Of a stretch of DNA of 64,000 bases, positions 1-12,000 are shown one piece after another; positions within the stretch are counted from its first letter, which is position 1; every line of letters starts with the position of its first letter. Made by a program: the position numbers and the translations under genes. The stretch comes from Azolla caroliniana (taxonomy: Eukaryota > Polypodiophyta). The DNA lies in the NCBI GenBank assembly GCA_043228905.1, contig JBHGNT010000001.1:25296001-25360000 (forward strand), written 5' to 3'. Under the pieces are notes generated by a model. The model was not told where the DNA came from. It saw nothing but the letters and a program-made list of their open reading frames with translations, and made no database searches.

Positions 1-60
1 CTGTTCCACGGTCTAGTGGTTAGGACATTAGTAACCCAAGTGCAAGTCTTAATGGGACCT
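1..60 (+). repeat. Truncated tRNA-Gln-like copy
   Basis: Matches the intact tRNA-Gln at 5449-5520 in its 5' part (A-box-like tggtctagtgg at the equivalent place reads cggtctagtgg) and in its T-arm, but the anticodon arm is deleted. The tail after it (tagttattgtatgtttgag) recurs after other copies in the 5.4-6.7 kb cluster. The copia element inserted about 90 bp downstream, so this copy and the later cluster were probably one locus split by the insertion. Confidence 0.6.
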
Positions 61-152
61 CTTTGAATAGTTATTGTATGTTTGAGCATTAATCCAATGT
101 GGAGGTGACAAATAAATATTGCTCAATATTTTACACACAGATCTAGTACTCA

Positions 153-437
153 TGTTGAGAATCAAACTCAACTTCCCTAGTGTGGGAACACACATTAGGA
201 ATACCCAAGTGTGTGAACATCCCACCTCCGTTGTATCATAACTAATGTGTCATAGAAGTTAAGTCCTATGTCACATATTTCATAAGTAGTTAAGACTCCA
301 CCTCTTTCCCAAGAGGCAGTTCTAGTGAGAGAACTTAGAGAGAAGGTGACTACATAAGCACCTTCTCCTTTTCTTTGTAATTGTTGGCTATTGTTCCCCT
401 TGGTAATACAATTTCCCCTGTTTTCTACATACGTTGT

Positions 438-520
<83 letters not shown>

Positions 521-558
521 TCTCTTTAGTTGCACAAAATCACTCCTGATTCTTTACA
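153..558 (+). repeat. 5' LTR of copia element
   Basis: It is a 406-bp TG...CA repeat, starting tgttgaga and ending ttctttaca. It contains a compound (CT)n(CA)n microsatellite at about 440-520. Positions 153-300 match 5035-5183 nearly base for base. Confidence 0.85.
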
Positions 559-570
559 TGGTATCAGGGC
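559..570 (+). promoter_or_regulatory. Primer-binding site, initiator tRNA-Met type
   Basis: The sequence tggtatcagggc directly abuts the CA end of the 5' LTR. It differs by one base from the tRNA-iMet complementary site tggtatcagagc typical of plant copia elements. Confidence 0.85.
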
Positions 571-723
571 GATTGGTAGCTTGATCTAAGCCCATCTTCA
601 CATGTTGTGTATATGCCGACATTCACGAAGAATCGACCGATCGTTGTAGCAACAACTTGCACATTTCGTATCAAAGAGAAGCAGAAGAAGAAAACTTAGT
701 AGCTCCAAACAAGTCATTTCAAC

Positions 724-1563
724 ATGAATACTCAGATGGGAAGCGCTCTTCCTATCGAGAAACTCAATAGAAACAACTTCGCATCTTGGGAGTACAAGAT
801 GCACCAATACCTTGTCGGTCAAGGCTATTGGAGCTATGTCGAGGGAGCACAAGAAAATCAACCCAACCCGGCACATGCCGACCACCCAGCTTGGGAGCAA
901 GCGGCGAGTCGTGTGTTGCATTGCCTTGCATCATGCGTTCATGATCACATACTCGACTACATTCATGAGGCCAAAACGCCAAAAGAGGCGTGGGAGAACC
1001 TCAAAAAGATATTGACGGCCAACATAATCGCACGAAAGCTTGAACTCCGCCAAGAGTTGAACAACACACAACAAAGGGATATGTCAATCGACAGCTACAC
1101 CTTGAAGATCAAGGAGTTGGGTGACTCCCTCAGGTCAATCAATGTCAACATTGATGACGACGAAATGGTGCAGATATGACTCGGAGGCCTAGCACTTCGA
1201 TTCGGCATCATACGGTCATCTGTCCTTGTGAGGGAGAATCCTCCCTCCTTCGGTCTCCATTCGATGTTATTGGTCGAAGAAAACCACTTCAGAACAAGAG
1301 GCAACAAATCAGACGGACAAATGCTCTACGCGAGTTTGGACGGAGAAAGAGTGCAAGACCATGGAAGAAGGGGCCAATCAGGCCAAGGCCAAAACAACCA
1401 AAGGCAGTCCCATGAACACAACTTCTTCTACCGGCAAAATGCTGCAAACGCGCAAGGCAAAGCATCTAGTAGAAGGGGGAGCAATCATGCCGGACCTAGC
1501 TGTCAAAACAACTTTGCCCAATGTGGATACTGTGGCAAATTTGGCCACTAGGAGGTAGAGTGT
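724..1563 (+). pseudogene. copia gag, broken
   Basis: The ATG at 724 opens a copia-type gag polyprotein (UBN2-like: an early 'W.yKM' motif and the 'AWE.L...' region), which reads to a TGA at 1177. The frame continues downstream. A CCHC zinc knuckle (CGYCGKFGH followed by a stop at 1549 and then VEC) marks the nucleocapsid end. The Gln/Asn/Gly-rich stretch before the knuckle is normal for this family. Confidence 0.8.
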
Positions 1564-1713
1564 TGAAGGAAGAACAATGAGTCGGCCTCCACAAGTCGAC
1601 AACTCACCAACTACACCTCAAAGTCTGATTACGAAGATCGTGGCGGAATGTTTGTAATGAGGCACAGAGCAAACTCAATGTCAGCCTCCAACTTGACCAA
1701 CACTTCCAACTCA

Positions 1714-4700
1714 GAAGATGCATGGTTTGTCGACTCAGGTGCATCCAATCACATGAAGTCTCTTAAAGATTGGTTCTGAGAGCTACGAAACCCCGAACAA
1801 CCCGACTATGTGGAAAGTAGGGATGACACAATTCACCCCATTAAACATGTTGGTAATGTCCCATTCGACGAAGAGACGTACATCAAGAACGTCTTGCATG
1901 TTCCGACAATAACGAAGAATCTGGTCTCTGTCGGCCAGATTGTGGAATAGGGCATGCAAGTTTGGTTCAACGACGGAGGATGCTTCATAGAAAAGGAAGG
2001 CCGAATTATCGTTCGCAGTCGAAGAGAAGGTCGGATGTTCATCCTCAATTCTCACGAGATGAAATCGGCAATGTTTGCCAAGGGCCATAATGCCAACATC
2101 GACATAGAGTTGTGACACAAAAGAATCAACCACATCAATATCCACAAGCTCAAAGGAATGTAGTCGAAATGAGTCATCATCGGACCCCCGACCTTTACTG
2201 AGAAGGAGATTGTAGGCATATGTGAAGCCTGCCAATTCAGTAAACAACACCGACAACTGTTCCCAAAGGAGAGGAACGTGAACAAAGGAACCCTAGATGA
2301 AATACATTTAGATGTATGGGGACAAGCCCAAACGACAACATTTGGTGGTTGCCAATATTATGTGACATTTATTGACGACTTCTCCAAGCATACCTGGATA
2401 TTCCATATGCGGCAGAAGAGTGAAGTGCTCTCACACTTCCAAAAATTCAAAAACGAAGTCAAAAGGTAACTGGACATCATGTACGGTGCCTTTGATCAAT
2501 CATCGACAAAGAGTACTTCTCTGACACCTTCACAACATATCTTTGACAAAAAGGAATCCAGTGGGAGTTTACTTGCCGACACACACCTTAGCATAATGGG
2601 GTAGACAAACAAAACAACTGGCATAGAGTCAAGGTGGCAAGGGCAATGATGGATGAGAAACATCTACCAAAATTGTACTGGGTTGAAGCGGCGAACATGG
2701 CCATCTATCTAATGAATTGATGCACAACATTCGGAGTGCATGATATTACCCCCCACGAGAGGTTCTATGGAAAGAAGTCGGATCTATCCCACATCAGGAT
2801 ATTTGGCTTGATTGCATACATACATATTCCCGACGAGAAGCGTCAGAAGCTATATCCTCAGTCAAAGAAATGTATCCTCGTGGGGTACTCGCTCAATCAA
2901 AAGGGGTATAAGTGCTTCGACAAATCGGCATCTTGGTACACAACCGACTCAACTCCCTCTAATCCGACCAAAACCGATTTCGACATAGACTCGAAGGAGG
3001 TTGATTGTTTAAGGCTCACAAGAAAGGAAAAGTCCAATCTCAACAAGGTTGAGTGGACCACAAGAGACTCCAAGCAACCAAAGTACATCGCGGCCAAGTC
3101 CAAAAACAAACAAATGGAAGGCCAAAATGCCAGAGTACAAAGGCTCAGATAGAAATGAATCAACTCACTCACTCGAGAGTGGGTATGGTGGATTTGATGT
3201 GCCTATCATGAGGACACTAGGATCCAAGAAAGTGTTCACGAAGACAAGTGAACAACTTTGTCGGTCCACCCGAGAGAAAAACATAGTCAGACAATTCGGT
3301 TACAATGATTACATGGCATACCATTATGTGTTCATGATGAAGGTGGCGATAGTCCAAGAGCCGGAAAATGTTTCTGAAGCCACAAAGGACCCACGATGGG
3401 TCGAAGCGATGAATGAGAAGATGCAAGCACTTTCCAAATTTATTGAGACGTGGGATCTTGTCCCCTCTTCATCCCATCAAAAGACAATCGGATGTCGATG
3501 GATATTCAAGGTGAAGCACAATGCCGACAACATTATCAATTAGTATAAGGCCCGACTTGTGGCAAAAGGTTATGCGTAGACACATAGGGTTCATTATGAA
3601 GAGATCTTTGCCCCGGTGACAAATATGACTACCTTTCAATTGTGATCACGCTTGCAGCAACCAAAGGGTGGCATCTACACCAAATGGACGTCAAGAACGC
3701 CTTTCTTCAAGGCGAATTAGAGGTGTACATGGTACAACCACCCAATTTCAAGTCAAGCACATACCCACAAGCGGTATGCCGACTCAAAAAGCCTCTCTAC
3801 AACCTCAAGCAGGCACCTAGAGCATGACATTTGAAGATAACCCAATATCTTCACCAAAGCAGCTTCCAAATGTCCAAGTCCACCAATTCTCTGTTCATCT
3901 GGAGTGATTCCAGAGGACATGTATTTATCATAATATATGTAGATGACTTGGCCATTGGGGGAGAACATTTAGTAGATATCGATCATATCAAAAAGCTACT
4001 CTCTAGTCGATTCGAAATGAAAGACATGAAGGAGCTTCATTACTTTCTAGGCATAAAAGTCATTCGGACTCCTGACGACATCATGATCTCCCAATGATAT
4101 TATATTCTCAATCTTCTGTTCAAGTTTGGGATGACAGAGTGTAAGCTTGTCGCTACCCCTCTTGATCGAAACCTAAAGCTAGATGCCGAGTTTGGCACAA
4201 AAGAGTGTGAGCCGATTCTCTATCGACAGTTAGTCAAAAACCTAATCTGCCTCACCATTACTTGACCCGACCTCAGCTACCCAGTCAGTCTCCTTAGCCA
4301 GTTTATGCAGACACCACGGAACATTCACATAGATTGTGCTAAACGAGTGTTATGCTATGTAAATGGGACAATAGATTACGCCATATCGGCCACACCGAGT
4401 TCACCTAGTTCACTCGAAGAGTACACAAATGTCAACTAGGCCGGCTATAAAACCGTTAGACAATCAACATCGGGCTTCGTCTTCTCCCTCGACAGTGGAG
4501 CCATATCGTGGAGCACTAAGAAGTTGCCAGCAGTCGCATGTCGAGCACAGAGGCCAAATACAAGGGCACAACAATTTCCACATGTGAAGCCATTTGGTTG
4601 ACACGAATATTGAAGGATCTGGGCGTTCCCATCACAGATGCGATTCTCCTCTACTGCGACAACATGAGCAATATTCATCTGGCTCAGAACCCTGTTTTTC

Positions 4701-4860
4701 ACATTCAAACCAAGCACATCGAAGTGCACACTATCATTTCATCTGAGAACGTGTACAGGCCAAAGATGTTGACTTGCAACACATAAGTACGAATCTACAA
4801 ACAGTCAACATCTTCACGAAGGCCCTGGGAACCAACAAGCTACGGCAGTTTGCGAGGAAC
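1714..4860 (+). pseudogene. copia pol (PR-IN-RT-RH), broken
   Basis: Landmarks, in order: protease active-site WFVDSGASNHM at 1723-1755; GAG pre-integrase HKR.NH near 2116; integrase core (LDVWGQA...FIDDFSKHTW) at 2304-2400; RT entry (DPRWVEAMNEKM) near 3390 and its core (HLHQMDVKNAFLQGEL) near 3672-3720; RT catalytic YVDDL near 3938; RNase H (SSTEAKYKG) near 4538. Stops interrupt it at 1777, 1948, 2113, 2161, 2170, 2467, 2544, 2718, 3541, 3577, 3825, 4095, 4263 and 4437. A polypurine-like tract ttgagggggag lies at 4891 and a weaker one just before the 3' LTR. Confidence 0.88.
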
Positions 4861-5034
4861 CTGGGTCTTTCCATTGCTAACCAGCCGAGCTTGAGGGGGA
4901 GTATGGATAAGGAGTCGTCCGACATGAAGTCGAATAGGGCAGAACGAACACAAAAGTTGGAGCTGACTTGAAGCCGATTTGAAGATCAATCCGAACCAAC
5001 TATTCGCCGACCGGAAATTGTGTTTGAGGGTGTG

Positions 5035-5196
5035 TGTTGAGAATCAAACTCAACTTCCCTAGTGTGGGAACACACCTTAGGAATACCCCAAGTGTGTGAA
5101 CATCCCACCTCCTTTGTATCATAGTTAATGTGTCATAGAAGTTAAGTCCTATGACACATATTTCATAAGTAATTAAGACTCCATAAGCACCTTCTC
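5035..5196 (+). repeat. Truncated 3' LTR of copia element
   Basis: It repeats 5' LTR positions 153-300, then skips about 53 bp with a short 'ca' microhomology at the junction, matches again through ataagcaccttctc, and stops at 5196. The last ~190 bp of the LTR, including the microsatellite, are missing. Confidence 0.85.
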
Positions 5197-5207
5197 AGTC
5201 CAAGAAG

Positions 5208-5382
5208 GGTCAAATTCAAGTGGGGTTGAATCCATCTATTCCATTGCAACCCCTCGAAAAATATGTGTCCTAACAACTAGACATTAAAAAGCAATGGAAT
5301 ATATGGATCCATCAAATTCAAGAGGGGTCAAATTCAAGAGGGGTTGAATCCATCTATTCCATTGCTTTTTAATGTCTAGTTG
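5208..5382. repeat. Direct and inverted repeat foldback
   Basis: A 40-bp block at 5208-5247 recurs at 5327-5366 with one change. A perfect 28-bp inverted repeat has arms at 5274-5301 and 5355-5382, with imperfect pairing continuing inward. It sits exactly where the 3' LTR is truncated, so it may be a small foldback element or a rearrangement footprint. Confidence 0.65.
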
Positions 5383-5448
5383 CAAATTAAAAGACATAAA
5401 TTATGTACGACATATTGTATAGTGGTATATTAGAATTAATATATATGT

Positions 5449-5520
5449 GGTTCCATGGTCTAGTGGTTAGGACATTGGACTCTGAATCCAATAACCCGAG
5501 TTCAAGTCTCGGTGGAACCT
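5449..5520 (+). tRNA. tRNA-Gln (CUG anticodon), gene or SINE head
   Basis: All four stems pair perfectly: acceptor GGTTCCA/TGGAACC with discriminator T, D stem GTCT/GGAC (one G-U), anticodon stem TTGGA/TCCAA around loop CTCTGAA (anticodon CTG), and T stem CCGAG/CTCGG around TTCAAGT. The A box tggtctagtgg and a B box centred on gttcaagtc are intact. There is no intron and no encoded CCA. No run of four or more T follows within 200 bp, so a normal Pol III terminator is missing. It may be a true gene or the best-kept member of the surrounding tRNA-derived repeat family. Confidence 0.85.
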
Positions 5521-6700
5521 CCTTCAATAGTTACTTCATGTGTTTGAGAGTTAATGCAAACAATGTGATGCATGATGACTATTATGTGGCTACAACAGTG
5601 GACCTTATATCCAATGTGTTACATGAATATGTCAAATGAATATCACATAGCCTCTTATGTGGTTAGGACATTGAACACGAAAAGATCTCTCCTATGGTTC
5701 AATGCTCTAGTGGTTAGGGCATTGAACTTCAAATACAATAACCTAGGCTTGACCCTTGGTGGAATGTCTTATTCTTTTTCCTAAATAGTTATTGTATACC
5801 TTTAACTTTTATAATGGTCTTGTGGTTAAAGACATTGGACTTGGGCATTGAACTTCAAATACAATAACTTAGGTTCAAGCCTTGGTGGAATGTCCCTATT
5901 CTTTTTCTTAAATCTTAAATACTTATTGTATATCTTGAAAATTTATAATGGTCTTGTGGTTAAAGACATTGAACTTTGAATCTAGTAACCTAATTTCAAG
6001 CTTCGGTCAAACTCTTTGTATGGTTCCATAGTCTTAAATAAGGATTAGGACATTGGATTCTAAATGTAGTAATCCGAGTTGAAGCCTCGGTGAAACCTCC
6101 TTGTTCTTTTCTTAAATAGTTGTTATATACCTTAAATGAATCTAAACAAAAGTAACATCTTATATGGTTCCATGGTCTCATGGAATCTAGTAACCCAAGT
6201 TCAAGCCTCGGTCGAACTCTTTGGATGGTTCCATAGTCTTAAGGGTTAGGAAATTGGATTCTGAATGTAGTAATCCAAATTGAAGCCTCAATGGTATAAC
6301 CTTGTCTTTTTTCTTCAGTAGTTATTATATTTTTGAGAATCAATGCAACCAAAGTGATACATGATTATCAGAAGTGATATTTACATGCTTGAAGTATCAA
6401 GCAATTGTTTGAGGTCCAACTCAGTGACAACATAGTCTTGTTGATTTGTTTAGTCAAATGAAAAGCGGGACGGGTGTTTGTCATCCCAATGATTGTCAAC
6501 CACTAGTATTGACTCGTCAAAAGGTTTAGGGGTTAGGACATTGGATTTTGAATATAATAACTTTGTAGGTGAACCACCATATATCTTTTCTTGAAATGCT
6601 CTTGTGGTCTAGGGGTTAGAACTTAGAACATTGGACTTAGAACAAAATAACTTGAGTTCAAGCCTCGATGGAACCTACCTATCTATTTTCTTGAATAGTT
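5449..6700 (+). repeat. Tandem cluster of tRNA-Gln-derived repeats
   Basis: After the intact copy, degraded copies start near 5696, 5811, 5943, 6020, 6165, 6225, 6515 and 6595, all on the plus strand. Each keeps parts of the ggttccatggtctagtgg head and the gagttcaagcctcggtgga T-arm. Between them runs a shared tail (tagttattat.tgtttgagaatcaatgcaa, then gtgatacatga). The unit is thus a tRNA-Gln head plus a ~60-bp tail, with a period of about 75-150 bp. This looks like a tandemised tRNA-derived SINE or a decaying tRNA gene array. Confidence 0.75.
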
Positions 6701-6868
6701 ATTACATGTTTGGGAATCAATGCAACCAAAGTGATACACGAGGATGGGAAGTGAGAAAATTAGTGCATCGAATGAAATAGAAACAATTAAAAAATTGTTG
6801 TTATTGCCCTAGATTAACAATTAGGGGTTATATTCTTTACCATTCTATCCTTTCATGTTATTAGAAAC

Positions 6869-7528
6869 ATGGATGCTTGGCCCATAGAGGTACTAGCCAA
6901 GTAGGGTAAATAAGTATATCATAAAGGTTGAGAATAAGCTCAATCACATATTGGCAAAACAAGCTTGGAACATAGAATACAAGGTACAAAAAACAATTAT
7001 GCGCAAAATCCTCTCATCTAGTTGTAGAATGGGTGGTTGGCCCATAGAGATACTAATCAAGTAGAGTATACAAACAAGTGTATCGAAAAGGTCCAGAATA
7101 TGTCGATCACATATTGCAACAAGAAGCTTGAAACACAGAATGCAAGGTACATAAACAATTAAAAGCCAAATCTTCTCAGCTATCATCTAGTTGTAGAATG
7201 GGTGGTTGGCCCATAGAGATAGTAATCAAGTAGAGTATACAAACAAGTGTATCGCAAAGGTCCAGAATATGTAGATCACATATTGCAACAAGAAGCTTGG
7301 AAAACATAATGCAAGGTACATAAAACAATTAAAAGCCAAATCTTCTCATCTATCATCTAGTTGAAGAATGGGTGCTTGGCCCATAGAGATACTAATTAAG
7401 TAGAGTATACAAACTAGTGTATCGGAAAGGTCAAGAATATGTAGATCACATCTTGCAACCAAAAGGTTGGAACACAAAATAGGTACATAAAACAATTAAA
7501 AGCCAAATCTTCTCATCTAGTTGGATAC
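6869..7528. repeat. Four-copy ~170-bp tandem repeat
   Basis: Units start at 6869, 7029, 7198 and 7368, each with a version of ggttggcccatagagatac. Units 2 to 4 are 169-170 bp long and very alike; unit 1 is 160 bp and more diverged; unit 4 is cut short. No convincing coding potential was seen. Confidence 0.85.
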
Positions 7529-8694
7529 TTGATGTTATGAAATTGTTCAAAAGATGGAGAGTAACGATCTAATAATGCTCTCAACTATTTTGGGGTGTAT
7601 AATCAAAGCATGGTTAGTTTATTTGTATATGTTCTTACGTGTTATTTAATATTAACTAGTAAGTTTAATGCTTAAGCCTTATTGAGTCACTAGTTAGCTT
7701 GTTGGTTTAGATAACCATTTAAGAGAGGCAAAGAAACTCGAAGACTTCACATATATCACGATATATAGGTACTAGTAGCTTGAGGGTTCTTGATGACCAC
7801 TCTTGCTCTTTTCACCAACAAAACGGTATACAATGATCAGCCCCAATATACTACTTCGGCAATAGGGTATACCAATTCTCGCGACGGTTGTTGTTGGCCA
7901 TCTAGTGGGTTTTAGTATTTAATTAGACCACTTTGTATACAACAAACCAACATTTATAAAGGTTTTTGTACATTCCAACCAAAATACTAAGAAAGTGCAA
8001 GGGTAAATGTTGACCCAATAAAACAAAAGAAGATACTAGAGTATTGAACAGGAAGTCAAACGTCAAATAGGCATTAACCAAGAGATATCTCAATAGACTG
8101 GGTGATGGAGGCACGATATTCCCCCATCACCCACATCCATAAAAGCTCAAGTGTTCACCCTCTTTGGAGTGTGAAAGGCATAGATTATCAACAATATTCT
8201 TTAATTCAATGTCATTATCACCATGTTGACTCTTTGCCCCCCACCCCTCCTCCTTTAGTCTTAACTTGAGTGATTTAAGTCAATGAATATTGAGTGCAAT
8301 CTGATTAATTAAATAAGTGATAAGTGATAAGTGATTAAGCACAATGCATTGTTATCAGTATCTAAGAGTGTGATCAGCCAAACCATTGTGTCATGAGTAT
8401 TGTGTGCTTCATATGCCTTTGATTGTCTTGTTAAGTGTCAAACCTAAGTTGCACAACACTTGGAAGGTGAGATGGTTTATATCCCATGCCCGTCCTTGTT
8501 AAGAAGTTGTGGCCGCATGTGCTGCCCAAGACCAACATGATGGTTTAGAATGGACTCTCATGTCCACAACTTTAGTACTGATACCATGACAACACTTAAT
8601 GACCACAATGGACTACACTAAAAGTAATGAATGTTGTTTCAGATTGGGAACAAAGTGAATTTCAGACGATAGATCTACTCACCGCCATCCAAGT

Positions 8695-8744
<50 letters not shown>

Positions 8745-9037
8745 ACCAAACAAGCAAATATAACCTTAATTAAGCTCACTCCAAATTTCGAAGTCTATAT
8801 TGAATGAGAGATGGCAATATAAGGATTACAATATAAATAGTCATTGATGCAGTCACTCATCCTTTCCATCTCAATGACTCACATCTATGTCGAGGAAAGA
8901 CATTCAAACTAGAAAACCCCACATGCAAGATGCAGATGAACCACATTTTCAATTCCTTTTGTTTGACATCATGTCATTGCCAATACACATTTTGCATCAA
9001 CATTTTCCACTACTTACAAGGCAATTTGTCTTGGACA
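7529..9037. other. Intergenic, no gene seen
   Basis: It is AT-rich, with a compound (CT)n(CA)n microsatellite at 8694-8746 and a short gataagtgataagtgatt repeat near 8318. No coding exon was recognised. It precedes the 3' end of the minus-strand PMT-like gene. Confidence 0.5.
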
Positions 9038-12000
9038 TCATGATGTGCTTTCTGGCTGCGGTCGCCAATTTGTCTTTTGAACCACTAACAGTCCCTCAGG
9101 TTCTTTACCATACTTCAAGATGATATTCCAGTGTAATGATCTCGAGACCAACTCTATTTCAGTGATACTATCCAGACTATCTCGGAATATTGCCCATCCT
9201 AGTGGTCGCAAAAGACGATCCATCTCCCCAATGGTACTTTTGATGTCACATCTATGTATATTTCAAAAGACAGTTTTAACCTGCTATAAGATGCTCATTA
9301 ACATAAATTAGCATTTGACTCAAGCGTTAAGAGTTTTACCTCTTCTTAAGCTTGTCAAAAAGGTGAACTGAGTGAAGTAGATCATAGGTTCTTGGATATG
9401 AGCTGAACGATTCACACCAATCATGGTATATCCCAAAGAGACCCCTGTCATATATGATTGGCAACATATCAAGAGCATCATACTGTATCACATTCATAAC
9501 CCACACTGATTGTGATGCCAAAGCAGCTGCAAAACTGTAACAATACAAGAAATAACCATAGGCTTAAAAGACTTGCAATATAAAGTCAATCCTAGTAAAC
9601 ACTAAATGACTAAATTTATTACCCTCCATATCCTGCTTTCATATCCATCACATTTCTAATACTGGTCCAATCAATACCAAGACCTCTGAGATATGACTTT
9701 TCTACAACATGCTGCCAATATTTGGTATCAGACAAAAAACTAGCTGCGTCTGGCTTATCATATAGGCCTTTTTCATCGCTCAACCACATTGGTGCTGATG
9801 TTAGTCGTAACGGCCACTCCTGCGGCCACTCTAAGCCACGAGAAGCCTGCTGAGACGGAATTCTGTGTATACATGCATTCATTGGGATATACCTTTCATA
9901 ACAAAATCAACAATGTGAGTCATGCACAAAAACAATGTATTGTACATTGTAGAGAAAAAATAATCTTACCAGGCTGCATCTGCTTTATCATCATCATTAC
10001 AAAATGGGGGATAATATGTCTTTCGATTTTCATAACAAAAATTTGACATTGGTTTCTGAAAAATGGCAATTCCTATTCCGGTAGATGAATCTGTTCTCTT
10101 TACAATTAGTTTCCAGCATATTGCTGCTGTCAGGACTTGCATTTCTGCAGAATTAAACATTTAGGTAAGTCAACATAAGAATGTTTATTAGAAGCTTTCA
10201 CATGATAAGAATGGTCCATCATAAAAACTTTACATACCTTTCTAAATCAGAAATTAATCATGACAAGAACAATAAAGATGACATATCAAAAGACTCATAA
10301 GAATATTATTGCCAAACAGGATTTGAAGCAGACAGAAAAAACAAAAATAAAATCACCACAAAAACAAAGGAACTTCACAATTAAAATAAAAATAGGGTGG
10401 TGCAAACTGCAAACCTATATAAAGAGTTGTCCTATTTTCAGCATTAGTGCCGAAGTACAGTATTGCACATTTATATGGCAGCATAGATACCAGGGCTAAA
10501 TGGATGAGGCAACAAATTGCTGTTCAATAGAGGGGAATCCTTCAGAACCAACCATGAGGATGTCTGGGAGATGTTTGCAACCAAACACATTGTAACAACG
10601 CAGCATAGTAGTTTAGAAGTTGCATGTATCATATTGTGAGGCATAAAATAAAGAAATGAATCGCTTGAGTTTCATCAACACGACCTTCTTGGAGGTCAAT
10701 GGAAGAAATAAAAATAAAACAAATAACACAAGAAAGACAGAATGGAACTAATAAAAGAAAAACAATAACCAACGAATTCATATATAAAGCCTTGATAAAC
10801 ACCAAAACTAAAAATCATTAAAATTCCTGCAATATCCAAGAAAGAATATCTTTTTTTTTAATAGCTAGCTACCAATCATAATTATCAAGAAAGAAGAATT
10901 AACCTTTCCAAATACCCTTGTCTTCTGCACGTGTCGAATAGACTGGTGTTGCAGACCAAAGAAAATATCCCCCAGGTCTTAGAACACGGTTGAGCTCAAG
11001 CAAAAGTTTTCCATCTGCAAAGCAACAAAAACATATCAAATGAACAACTGTCACTTTCCTGGACTAACAAAAAGCAGTCAGGCCTTCTACCTTCAATATG
11101 CCAAGGCACCCTGCAGCGAGCACAGTGAACCAAATCAAAAACATTGCTTGGAAATGGAAGCCTTTGGGTCCCCATAACTGCTGAAATTGCAGGAATTCCA
11201 CGTTCAAGCGCAAGTTGAATTTGTGCTTCATGCTCATCCTTGGGAGCAAAGGACATAGTAAGAACTTCCTTATCCAATATGTAACCACCAAAGCTGGCAA
11301 CTCCACAGCCAACATCAAGAATAACACGTGTGCGACTTCCCCAAGCAACATTTGGCAATGTCTGTTTATACCACATTCAATTATGTTAAAGTTTCTGGAT
11401 CCCATTTTCGATGAGTTACTCCACAGTGTATCCAGCACACATTAATGTCAATTGCACCACCACAGATACAGCAAAGAATATGTTATGCCCCTCCCAATTT
11501 CATATTACAGACAGTGATACTCATATATTATATAAAAACAATGCAGAGGTTTTATAAAGATGCAGACATGAATATTCAATGCAGAGAAAAAGATAGTGAC
11601 ACTGTATACGCAAGATATGCATATGCATAGATATATACCATAAATACATCTATAGTATACAAAGAAATATATTCACTAAAACCACGACATCCACATGTTC
11701 TCTTTATATGCATGCATGTGTGCGCCCAAACAGCACATATTTCTATACACATCTGCACAAATTTATAATATGTATGTGTATTAATCATTCATGACAGGCA
11801 TGTAAATTCCAGCAACATACATATGCATGCAAAATGGTCCACTTACAAGGATGCATAGTTTATCACTTTCAGGTGCATGACAAAAATACACTTGAAATAG
11901 GAATGACCTTTGACCTGCTGAATGAACTCAATGTAGTGATGAGCACCATGCTTGAATTGAGTTCCACCTCCTGGAAACAAAAGTTTCTCGCCTGATCTCT

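Larger units (their letters stand above)
153..5196 (+). mobile_element. Decayed Ty1/copia LTR retrotransposon
   Basis: The 5' LTR begins TGTTGAGAATC at 153 and the same sequence restarts at 5035. A primer-binding site follows the 5' LTR. The internal order is gag, zinc knuckle, protease, integrase, reverse transcriptase, RNase H, which is the copia order (integrase before RT). The reading frame is broken by at least 16 stop codons and several frame changes. The 3' LTR is cut short at 5196, so a target-site duplication cannot be verified. The element is no longer autonomous. Confidence 0.93.

Noticed and set aside
598-921. Minus-strand open frame overlapping copia gag
   Set aside because: It is the antisense shadow of a recognised gag frame.
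6869-7528. CRISPR-like array
   Set aside because: The units are contiguous ~170-bp tandem repeats without unique spacers, in a plant nuclear context.
8570-8610. A minus-strand tggtatcag resembling a copia primer-binding site
   Set aside because: Only nine bases match and no LTR or coding relic lies on either side.
9619-11376. Separate short methyltransferase genes
   Set aside because: The pieces join in correct phase with GT/AG introns as exons of one PMT-like gene.
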